NCBI GenBank assembly: GCA_964344765.1
Contig: CAYFOM010000071.1
Span: forward strand, 1-6,411
Source: JACNIZ01 sp964344765
GTDB lineage: Bacteria; Planctomycetota; UBA1135
Reading direction: 5' to 3'
DNA: 6,411 nucleotides
A program made the position numbers and the translations under genes. Shown piece by piece: positions 1 to 5,326 of the stretch (its first letter is position 1; every line of letters begins with the position of its first letter). Below the pieces are notes generated by a model that was not told the DNA's origin, ran no database searches, and saw only the letters and a program-made list of their open reading frames with translations.

Positions 1-13
1 GATTCAAGAATAC

Positions 14-811
14 ATGCAGACGACGCCGCTTTCTTCGGCCTGGGAGGAAATTGGCCTGCGCCATATTGAAGAAACAGAAAACAGAGAGTGCTGGAAAGGA
101 ACTGTTCTGCTTACTTTCATTTACCTTTGTTTGATCTGGTTTTTTGGTTGGGTCGGAAACCAGACTCGAGGGGCGGGTATGGAAATCGTAAACCTGACTC
201 TGGCCCTTGCAAGTAACGCTGCTTTTGCATTTTTGTTTTGCATGACTCTGCGCTACTTTCAAAGCTTTAATACGTTGATTCATAGATTGGTGACCAAGGA
301 GCTTCCGGAAAAAGAGTTTCCAAGAGAACGTTTTGATTACGAAAAGGTGCTTAATTACTACCGCTTCGAATTAAAACTGGTCACACGAATTGGGGACCGT
401 GTTTACGGCTTCATTTACTATCCCGCAGTCATCTTGCTCTTGCTTGGGCTGGCGCGTTCAACCTACTTCGATGCTTGGGTTTGGCCAATTTCACTCGTCA
501 TTGCGCTGCCTATAGTCTTCTGCGCCTTGTTAATGGCCGGGATTCTCATTCGAAGGGAGGCAGCCAGATTCCGCCGTCAGCGACTGGTTGCCTATTCTGA
601 ATTGGAGCGCCAATTCGGCAATTCGGATTGCGCCGGCCTCAACCGACCGGATTTGGCAGAATCTTGCCGGGAGATCGCGGATGAGTTGCGCGGCTTGGAC
701 CGCGGCGTTTTTGCGTCGATTCTCAACGACCCGATCCTCAAAGCCATGCTGGTCCCGCTGAGTGGATTTGGCGCGCTGGCGATGCTCGAAGAAGGCATCA
801 CATTCATGTAA
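14..811 (+). CDS. Unrecognised multi-pass membrane protein, possibly 5'-truncated by the window edge
   Basis: I do not recognise a family. The 265-residue reading has four hydrophobic stretches that look like membrane spans: about residues 29-47, 58-78, 134-148 and 155-178. Between the second and third lies a charged loop of about 50 residues. After the fourth comes an Arg-rich basic stretch (IRREAARFRRQR), which suggests a cytoplasmic face by the positive-inside rule. The C-terminal part is soluble and ends in a hydrophobic Gly/Leu-rich patch (PLSGFGALAMLEE). The start is uncertain: no Shine-Dalgarno is visible in the 13 bases before the ATG, and the frame is open back to base 2, so the gene could begin outside the window. 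It lies 48 bp upstream of the molybdenum hydroxylase operon on the same strand, but nothing in its sequence ties it to that enzyme. Coding is likely because the hydrophobic pattern is coherent and no better ORF overlaps. Confidence 0.75.
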   Translation: MQTTPLSSAWEEIGLRHIEETENRECWKGTVLLTFIYLCLIWFFGWVGNQTRGAGMEIVNLTLALASNAAFAFLFCMTLRYFQSFNTLIHRLVTKELPEKEFPRERFDYEKVLNYYRFELKLVTRIGDRVYGFIYYPAVILLLLGLARSTYFDAWVWPISLVIALPIVFCALLMAGILIRREAARFRRQRLVAYSELERQFGNSDCAGLNRPDLAESCREIADELRGLDRGVFASILNDPILKAMLVPLSGFGALAMLEEGITFM

Positions 812-835
812 AACGGCTCATTCCGGGGGTACAAT
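807..835 (+). promoter_or_regulatory. Weak candidate promoter for the molybdenum hydroxylase operon
   Basis: TACAAT at 830-835 matches a sigma-70 -10 box at five of six positions and lies 24 bp before the ATG at 860. The hexamer 17 bp upstream (TGTAAA, 807-812) matches TTGACA at only three positions and overlaps the end of the preceding gene. The 48-bp gap leaves room for a promoter, but read-through from the upstream gene is equally possible. Confidence 0.2.
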
Positions 836-859
836 CGAATTCGTTGGAGGCCCCTTAAA

Positions 860-1336
860 ATGAAGCGACAAATTCGGTTTTCCGTCAACGGTCAGAGTCA
901 GCAACTCGATACCGACGACAAACGTCCTCTACTTGCCGTGCTGCGCACGGACTTGGAATTGACCGGAACGAAGTATGGATGCGGGGCGGGCCACTGCGGC
1001 TCGTGCACCGTGCTCGTCGACGGCAACGCCAGGCGTTCTTGCCGATTGACCCTTGCCGATGTGGACGGCAAAAACGTCACCACCATCGAAGAGTTTTCGG
1101 CCGATGGCGAACTGCATCCGCTGCAGCAGGCGTTCGCCGACGAAGGCGCGCAGCAATGCGGTTTTTGCACGCCGGGAATGATCATGAATGCCGCTGCGCT
1201 TTTGTCGCGCAAACCAGGCGCGTCGCGCGACGAAATCATTCAAGGCATGGACGGCAACCTTTGCCGTTGCGGTGCACACTTGCGAATTTTGAGAGCGATT
1301 GAAAAAGCTGGGAAAACGATGGAGGCAGGAAAATGA
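860..1336 (+). CDS. [2Fe-2S] iron-sulfur subunit of a molybdenum hydroxylase (xanthine dehydrogenase family)
   Basis: This is the small electron-transfer subunit of a molybdopterin-dependent hydroxylase. It passes electrons from the Mo site of its partner through two [2Fe-2S] clusters. The 158-residue length is normal for the stand-alone family (IorA/CoxS/QorS type). An N-terminal ferredoxin fold carries the plant-type cluster ligands C41, C46, C49 (CGAGHCGSC) and C61. The C-terminal helical domain carries C100 and C103 (QCGFCTPG) and C135 and C137 (NLCRCG). All eight cysteines are present, so it should be functional. The start is supported by GGAGG at 846-850, nine bases before the ATG. The stop overlaps the start of the catalytic subunit gene as ATGA, which implies translational coupling. 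It has no signal peptide of its own, so if the enzyme is exported this subunit would travel folded with its Tat-tagged partner. The family is certain; the substrate is not. Confidence 0.95.
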   Translation: MKRQIRFSVNGQSQQLDTDDKRPLLAVLRTDLELTGTKYGCGAGHCGSCTVLVDGNARRSCRLTLADVDGKNVTTIEEFSADGELHPLQQAFADEGAQQCGFCTPGMIMNAAALLSRKPGASRDEIIQGMDGNLCRCGAHLRILRAIEKAGKTMEAGK

Positions 1337-3501
1337 GTTCGGAGTATGACTACGAAGCATTGGATTTTGAAGACATTCAAATCCTGCCGTTGCTGGATCG
1401 CCGCGAGTTTCTGAAGTCGCTCGGCGCCGGGATCTTTGTTTTTGTTTCGCTAGGCGATCTGTTGGTTGCCGGCGAAAGCGCTGGATCCGATTTCCGCGTG
1501 CGGCCCCAATCGGCGGATGACTTCAACGCGTTTTTGCGCATTGCCGAAGACGGTCAGGTGACTTGTTTCTTGGGCAAGGTGGAAATGGGGCAAGACATCA
1601 ACACGTCGATGGGCCAGTTGCTCGCCGAAGAGCTTGATGTGCCAGCCGAGTCGGTGCAGGTCATTCTCGGCGACACCGATCAATGCCCGTATGACATGGG
1701 TACTTGGGGATCGTTGAGTATCCGCCATTTAGGCCCGACTTTGCGCAAAGCGGGGGCGGAAGCGCGTGCAGTCTTGATCGCGTTGGCCGCAAAAGAACTT
1801 GGAGTGAAACCGGCGCAATTGGACGCTGAAAACGGCTACGTCTTCGTGGCCGCCGATCCGGCGAAGAAGGTTTCGTACGGCAACCTTGCTAAGGGACAGA
1901 AAATCCAGCGTGTGGTCGATGGCGAAGCGGTGATTAAAGACGTCAAACGGCATAAGGTGATTGGCACCAACATGCCGCAAACCGACGCCGTTGCCAAAGT
2001 GACCGGTGAAGCCATCTATGCCGGCGACGTTCGTTTGCCGGGCATGATGTACGCGCGCATTCTGCGACCGCCGAGTCACGCGTCGAAGCTGGTTTCGGTG
2101 AAGACCAGCAGTGCCGAAAAGATCGAAGGCACTCGCGTGATTCACGAAGGCGATTTGATTGCCGTATTGAATCCCACACCCGACGGCGCGGCCAAAGCGT
2201 TGAAGCGCATCCGCGCCGAATTCGAAACGCCGGATTCCGAAATCACCGAAGAATCCATTTACGATCATTTGGTCGCCAACGCACCGCGCGAGCGTGAACT
2301 TCAGAATGGGGGAGACCTCGCCAAAGGCGATGCTGCAGCGACCCACATGGTCGAGACCACCTACTTGGATGGTTACATCGCCCACGCGCCGATGGAAACG
2401 CATACCGCGGTGGCGTCGGTCGAGGCTGATCGCGCAACGATTTGGGCGTCGACTCAAAACCCGTTTGGCGTGCGTGACTCCATTGCCCGAATGCTGGGCA
2501 TCGGCAACAAGAAGGTGAGAGTAATTGCGCCGTTCTTGGGCGGTGGTTTTGGCGGCAAGAGTCGCAATGGACAAGCCGAAGAAGCCGCGCGCTTGTCGAA
2601 GATAGCTGGTGTACCGGTGCATGTGGAATGGACGCGCGAAGAAGAATTCTTTTACGACTCGTATCGTCCGGCTGCCGTGGTCAAAGTGCGTTCCGGTGTC
2701 ACCGCCGACGGCAAAATCAGCTCGTGGAACTTCCGCGTTTACCACGCCGGTGCGCGCGGTGCGCAACACTTCTACAGCATCCCGCATCACTCCACTGTTT
2801 CCCTTGGAGCGGGGCGCGGCCGCGGTAGCAATCCGCATCCGTTTGCAACGGGTGCATGGCGTGCTCCGGCAAACAACACCAACACCTTCGCGCGTGAATC
2901 GCAAATCGACATGATGGCTGCGGCCGTCGGTGCCGATCCTTATGTGTTCCGCATGAATAACATGAAGGACAAGCGCATGCGGGCGACGTTAAAAGCCGCG
3001 GCCGAAGCCTTCGGTTGGAAAGCGAATAGTCAACTGGCCAACCGCGGACAAGGAATTGCTTGCGGCATTGACGCCGGCACCTACGTCGCGCTCATCGCCG
3101 AAGTCAGCGTCGATCCCAAAACCGGCAAGCCCAAAGTCGAACGCGTAGTCTGCGCGCAAGACATGGGTGTCGTCGTCAATCCGCGCGGCGCACGCATGCA
3201 AACCGAAGGCGGCATCACCATGGGTTTAGGTTACGCACTCACCGAATCGCTACGTTTCAGCGGCGGCCAAATCCACGACACCAACTTCGACACCTACCAA
3301 CTGCCGCGCTTCTCCGACGTGCCCGAAATCGAATCGGTCTTCGTCGACACCGGCCTCAAAGAATCCCACGGTGGAGGAGAACCCGCAATCATCACCGTCG
3401 GCGGCGCCATCGCCAACGCCATTTACGACGCCACTGGTGCCCGCCTCACCCAAATGCCGATGACCCCGGATCGCGTCCTCGCAGCAATGCCTAAGGCATA
3501 A
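1333..3501 (+). CDS. Molybdopterin-binding catalytic subunit of a Tat-exported hydroxylase (xanthine dehydrogenase family, IorB-like)
   Basis: This is the large subunit of a molybdenum hydroxylase, the family that hydroxylates N-heteroaromatics or aldehydes using water as oxygen source. Residues 22-28 (DRREFLK, R23 and R24) followed by a hydrophobic run to about residue 46 form a Tat signal, which points to export of the folded enzyme or a membrane-anchored periplasmic form. The aldehyde-oxidase a/b hammerhead region lies around residues 210-300. The cofactor-binding domains follow, with the glycine loop FLGGGFGGK (401-409), a WRAPANN segment, and GGGEPAI near the C-terminus, whose E683 corresponds to the conserved catalytic glutamate. 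The 722-residue length fits IorB-type subunits, and no C-terminal cytochrome domain is present. GGAGG at 1321-1325 lies seven bases before the ATG, inside the end of the Fe-S gene. No FAD-subunit or XdhC-type maturation gene lies in the window, so electrons probably leave to a cytochrome or other carrier. The substrate cannot be assigned; nicotinate, isoquinoline or aldehyde-type activities are all possible. Confidence 0.93.
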   Translation: MSSEYDYEALDFEDIQILPLLDRREFLKSLGAGIFVFVSLGDLLVAGESAGSDFRVRPQSADDFNAFLRIAEDGQVTCFLGKVEMGQDINTSMGQLLAEELDVPAESVQVILGDTDQCPYDMGTWGSLSIRHLGPTLRKAGAEARAVLIALAAKELGVKPAQLDAENGYVFVAADPAKKVSYGNLAKGQKIQRVVDGEAVIKDVKRHKVIGTNMPQTDAVAKVTGEAIYAGDVRLPGMMYARILRPPSHASKLVSVKTSSAEKIEGTRVIHEGDLIAVLNPTPDGAAKALKRIRAEFETPDSEITEESIYDHLVANAPRERELQNGGDLAKGDAAATHMVETTYLDGYIAHAPMETHTAVASVEADRATIWASTQNPFGVRDSIARMLGIGNKKVRVIAPFLGGGFGGKSRNGQAEEAARLSKIAGVPVHVEWTREEEFFYDSYRPAAVVKVRSGVTADGKISSWNFRVYHAGARGAQHFYSIPHHSTVSLGAGRGRGSNPHPFATGAWRAPANNTNTFARESQIDMMAAAVGADPYVFRMNNMKDKRMRATLKAAAEAFGWKANSQLANRGQGIACGIDAGTYVALIAEVSVDPKTGKPKVERVVCAQDMGVVVNPRGARMQTEGGITMGLGYALTESLRFSGGQIHDTNFDTYQLPRFSDVPEIESVFVDTGLKESHGGGEPAIITVGGAIANAIYDATGARLTQMPMTPDRVLAAMPKA

Positions 3502-3557
3502 ACCTGGAAGTGGTGCTTTCGTCGCCACGCGGCCGCGCCGACGCAATTCCCACAAAC

Positions 3558-3615
3558 AAAAAAATGGTCGGGGCGAAATGATTCGAACATTCGACCCCCT
3601 GCTCCCAAAGCAGAT
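3558..3615. other. Probable attachment site (att) junction between chromosome and integrated element
   Basis: A tRNA 3' half that ends sharply in the anticodon arm, with replication genes beyond it, is the classic scar of tyrosine-recombinase integration into a tRNA gene. The incoming element carries a copy of the tRNA 3' end and so rebuilds the full gene at one end, leaving a bare 3' half at the other. The tRNA points left, so the retained chromosomal flank is on the left and the element is on the right. The shared core probably covers the anticodon arm to the CCA end and may include the T run. The exact crossover cannot be placed from one end only. Confidence 0.7.
3565..3614 (-). tRNA. 3'-half remnant of tRNA-Pro(UGG), not functional
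   Basis: Read on the minus strand, the structure is as follows. The anticodon stem TCTGC (3614-3610) pairs with GCAGG (3602-3598), with one U-G pair at 27-43. The loop is TTTGGGA with anticodon TGG at 3607-3605. The variable loop is GGGTC (3597-3593). The T arm is GAATG, TTCGAAT, CATTT (3592-3576). The acceptor 3' strand is CGCCCCG (3575-3569), the discriminator is A (3568), and CCA is encoded (3567-3565). A whole gene would need a 5' strand close to CGGGGCG and a D arm within the next 26 or so bases to the right. The sequence there (3615-3640) cannot pair with the acceptor and has no normal D arm. The gene therefore stops abruptly at about position 26. A run of seven T follows the CCA (3564-3558), as expected downstream of a tRNA. 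The fragment faces the molybdenum hydroxylase operon tail to tail. Confidence 0.88.
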
Positions 3616-3712
3616 TTGGCCAAAACAGCCTCTACTGGCAGTCTTTCGGGGGGAGAGTCATCGACGTGAATCGCGCCTCTCTAAGTGCCTAAATTTTCAA
3701 TGCTTAAGTGGT

Positions 3713-3753
3713 TGGGAAGATGTGGGAAGTGATGTCCCGGTTCGTCCCGTTCC
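3713..3753. repeat. Two adjacent pairs of direct repeats, each with 10-bp period
   Basis: TGGGAAG occurs at 3713-3719 and 3723-3729. GTCCCG occurs at 3734-3739 and 3744-3749, where the 10-mers GTCCCGGTTC and GTCCCGTTCC differ at two positions. GGGA and TCCC are reverse complements, so the two pairs also face each other. The helical spacing would suit a regulator binding on one DNA face, but the words are short and could be chance. Confidence 0.35.
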
Positions 3754-3777
3754 AGCCCATGTTAACCCTTGGTGTCC

Positions 3778-3791
3778 GCCACTGGAGTGGC
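3778..3791. repeat. 14-bp inverted repeat, candidate operator
   Basis: GCCACT-GG-AGTGGC is a perfect 6-bp inverted repeat with a 2-bp centre. The centre is too small for a stable RNA hairpin loop, so a dimeric repressor site is the more natural reading. It lies about 220 bp upstream of the initiator gene and 12 bp before the stray AACCGGA. Confidence 0.35.
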
Positions 3792-3861
3792 AAACTTGTG
3801 GTAAACCGGAAAACTTAGTCTGGCTTCGAAATGTCGACTGGTCGTCTATCACCCATGCATT

Positions 3862-3884
3862 CGGTGCCATATCACTTAGCACCG
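3862..3884. repeat. Inverted repeat CGGTGC-N11-GCACCG, candidate operator or hairpin
   Basis: Two perfect 6-bp arms (3862-3867 and 3879-3884) flank an 11-bp AT-richer centre. This could bind a dimeric regulator across two helical turns or form an RNA hairpin. No T run follows on the plus strand, so it is not a standard terminator. Confidence 0.35.
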
Positions 3885-3997
3885 CCGTCGCGAGATCCGT
3901 TTCCCCTTTGCGCGATGGGACCCAGGGGGATTTATGGGGGGAGGGGCATTCATACGTTGGCGGTCGAGCTGATCCCAACCGTGGAATGAGACAGTTT

Positions 3998-4004
3998 AAG
4001 GAGG
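3998..4004 (+). promoter_or_regulatory. Strong ribosome binding site fixing the start at 4012
   Basis: AAGGAGG is a near-perfect anti-16S match and sits seven bases before the ATG at 4012. It settles the start of the 414-residue protein and argues that this strand, not the long antisense frame at 4344-5219, is the coding one. Confidence 0.8.
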
Positions 4005-4011
4005 AAGCGGC

Positions 4012-5256
4012 ATGAGCCTCTTCCTTCAAAAAGGTGAACGGAACCTACGGCCAGCATTCGGGAAGATCTATCCGGGATACGCTCGCCGACTGGTCGAAGC
4101 TTCGGGGCGGTCAAAGATCGCTGGCCTATGGTGCCTGGAGTACTTGGTTGAATACTGCCGGTTCGGGCATGAACGCTTTCTGTCAACGCGGGAATTCCAG
4201 AATCGGTACAGGTCCGATGCTACTGGCGCTCCTTTAAGGCATGCCTCAGCCGTGGATGGGCGCAGTCGGGCGCTGGCGGAGAGGAACGGATTACCGCCAT
4301 TGCTGAAAGCTGTAGGCCAGCCTACGGACCTTAGTCCAAAGGTCTATCCCCTCCAGGGAGTGGAACCATCCGACCGTGGATGGGGAGTCTTGTACCACCT
4401 GGAGCCGAGGTATTGGTTCGCAGAGAGGCTAAGCGTCCGAATGATGGCAGTTTGCTGCGAACTCAAGAGGCGGGCTGGCCACAGTCGGATTGCTCTTACA
4501 TCCGCAGGCGAAATTGCTTCATGTCTTGGGATTCCCGGCCATTCAGTGAATGCATTGTTGGCAGACCTCACTGAGCGCGGTGTAATCCAAATCGAGCAGG
4601 AGGAGCCAGGCGGCAATTTGTTGGTCGTTGAGGTCTTGACCGGGTTCCAGAATTGGAGCCGAAAATCGTTGGGCAACGAGCCAGTGCTTCTGGACAGCCA
4701 TTCCTCGCATGCAATCACACTTCCGTTGGACGAGGGTTCGGTTAAGGGCCAGCATTCCAAACCCCTTGCTACAACCGGACCACCAAGTATTTGGAACCGG
4801 ACCACCAATTCACTGAAACCGGACCGCTTTCCCTCTGAAACCGGATCAAAGCTAGAACAAGAACCAAAGAATTTAAGAGAAAGTTCCCAGAGTTCGACTC
4901 GTTTCAAGGTACGGCAGGCGATGGAGCGCCTCGGAGAACTTACATCGGATCTAGGTGTGGATAGGAAGCAAGTCTTCCAAGGCAAACGATCGGAGCTTGC
5001 CAACAGCGAGCTGCGCCAGTGGGTGTTGGATGGATTACAGGAGGAGTTAACCAGTTCCCAAATTTGGGCAACTGTCAGGACTCGGTTAGAAAAATGCGGG
5101 GTTCCAATCTCAAGGTACTTTTTCCGGGCTATCGATATTCTGCAAGATGAGCGAGGTGCCCTTTTGCGGCGCCGTAAGGCTATCGCATCAGCTTCGGTGG
5201 AGTCCGCCGCCAATATCACTCGAACTGCCCAGTTAGAAGAAGAAATGAAACTCTAG
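4012..5256 (+). CDS. Putative replication initiator with winged-helix-like domain and an origin inside its gene (lambda O-like architecture)
   Basis: I do not recognise the sequence outright; the role is inferred from structure and context. Residues about 136-208 read as a winged helix: a helix (AERLSVRMMAVCCELKRR), a turn-helix (TSAGEIASCLGI), a likely recognition helix (GHSVNALLADLTERG), then a two-strand wing (VIQIEQEEPGGNLLVVEVL). Residues about 215-295 are polar, rich in Pro, Ser and Thr, and probably a flexible linker. The DNA for residues about 254-283 is the iteron array. A charged, helical C-terminal domain (about 296-414) ends in EEEMKL and may contact the helicase. Lambda O and P22 gp18 have the same order: N-terminal DNA-binding domain, linker encoded by the origin, C-terminal partner domain. 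The start is fixed by AAGGAGG at 3998-4004. The DnaB-like gene follows after 70 bp on the same strand. A transcriptional regulator is the main alternative. Residues 1-135 are unassigned. Confidence 0.78.
   Translation: MSLFLQKGERNLRPAFGKIYPGYARRLVEASGRSKIAGLWCLEYLVEYCRFGHERFLSTREFQNRYRSDATGAPLRHASAVDGRSRALAERNGLPPLLKAVGQPTDLSPKVYPLQGVEPSDRGWGVLYHLEPRYWFAERLSVRMMAVCCELKRRAGHSRIALTSAGEIASCLGIPGHSVNALLADLTERGVIQIEQEEPGGNLLVVEVLTGFQNWSRKSLGNEPVLLDSHSSHAITLPLDEGSVKGQHSKPLATTGPPSIWNRTTNSLKPDRFPSETGSKLEQEPKNLRESSQSSTRFKVRQAMERLGELTSDLGVDRKQVFQGKRSELANSELRQWVLDGLQEELTSSQIWATVRTRLEKCGVPISRYFFRAIDILQDERGALLRRRKAIASASVESAANITRTAQLEEEMKL
4773..4860 (+). repeat. Four iterons with exact 22-bp period inside the initiator gene (putative replication origin)
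   Basis: AACCGGA starts at 4773, 4795, 4817 and 4839. Units 1-3 share AACCGGACC, units 1 and 2 share AACCGGACCACCAA, and unit 4 is the most diverged (AACCGGATC). Units 3 and 4 also share the preceding CTGA. Because 22 is not a multiple of three, the core is translated differently in successive copies: Thr-Gly, Asn-Arg-Thr, Lys-Pro-Asp, then Thr-Gly. No protein repeat results, so the conservation is at DNA level. The period is close to two helical turns and places the copies on nearly one face. Iterons in direct repeat are binding sites for replication initiators; in lambda, four of them lie within gene O. Confidence 0.85.
4846..4885 (+). other. AT-rich, purine-biased tract next to the iterons, likely DNA unwinding element
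   Basis: These 40 bases hold 12 G or C (30%) with 21 A and only 7 T on the plus strand, well below the GC of the surrounding gene. They overlap the end of iteron unit 4 and extend rightward. Lambda's origin has the same order, with iterons followed by an A-rich asymmetric tract where the duplex first opens. Confidence 0.55.
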
Positions 5257-5326
5257 CTGGCAATTTCAGAGGGAACTGCGGCCCCTAGCAGTCTCGAGGC
5301 TAAACAGGACACTTGGGAGGGCGCGG

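Larger units (their letters stand above)
3616..4011. promoter_or_regulatory. 395-bp region without a convincing gene, likely the control region before the replication genes
   Basis: I see no credible protein gene here. The longest plus-strand frame begins inside the tRNA remnant, is tryptophan-rich and has no domain signature. The stretch holds several small repeats: tandem TGGGAAG and GTCCCG pairs (3713-3749), a 14-bp inverted repeat (3778-3791), a lone AACCGGA matching the iteron core (3804-3810), and a 6-bp inverted repeat with an 11-bp spacer (3862-3884). TAAGTG also occurs at 3682 and 3705, with CTAAGTG inverted at 3879-3873. Operators, a promoter for the replication genes, or integrase arm sites would fit. 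I find no clear -35/-10 pair. Confidence 0.4.

Noticed and set aside
1729..2904. Minus-strand 391-codon open frame
   Set aside because: It is entirely antisense to the well-supported molybdopterin subunit gene. Its His/Arg-rich translation is typical of a shadow frame in GC-rich coding DNA.
3528..3537. Palindrome CGCGGCCGCG as a terminator for the hydroxylase operon
   Set aside because: The palindrome is perfect but short, with no loop and no following T run on the plus strand; the A run at 3558-3564 fits the opposite strand and the tRNA. It may be a chance product of GC-rich sequence.
3565..3642. A complete, functional tRNA-Pro gene
   Set aside because: The bases that would form the acceptor 5' strand (around 3634-3640) do not pair with CGCCCCG. 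The only D-arm-like stem available is three base pairs.
3578..4015. Plus-strand 145-codon frame ending in an ATGA overlap with the initiator start
   Set aside because: It starts inside the T arm of the tRNA remnant, has no ribosome binding site and has an unlikely composition (many Trp, Pro and Arg, no domain pattern). The ATGA overlap alone is weak evidence.
3697..4029. Minus-strand 110-codon frame in the leader region
   Set aside because: It has low-complexity Ser/Pro-rich translation, no upstream ribosome binding site and no recognisable fold. It overlaps the strong Shine-Dalgarno of the opposite gene.
4773..4860. CRISPR-like or protein-level tandem repeat
   Set aside because: The units are only 22 bp with a 7-14 bp conserved core and no spacer structure. 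The period is not a multiple of three, so no peptide repeat exists. Iterons fit better.
4344..5219. Minus-strand 291-codon frame opposite the initiator gene
   Set aside because: The plus frame has a strong ribosome binding site, a winged-helix pattern and co-direction with the helicase gene. The minus frame has Ser/Arg-rich composition and no start signal.
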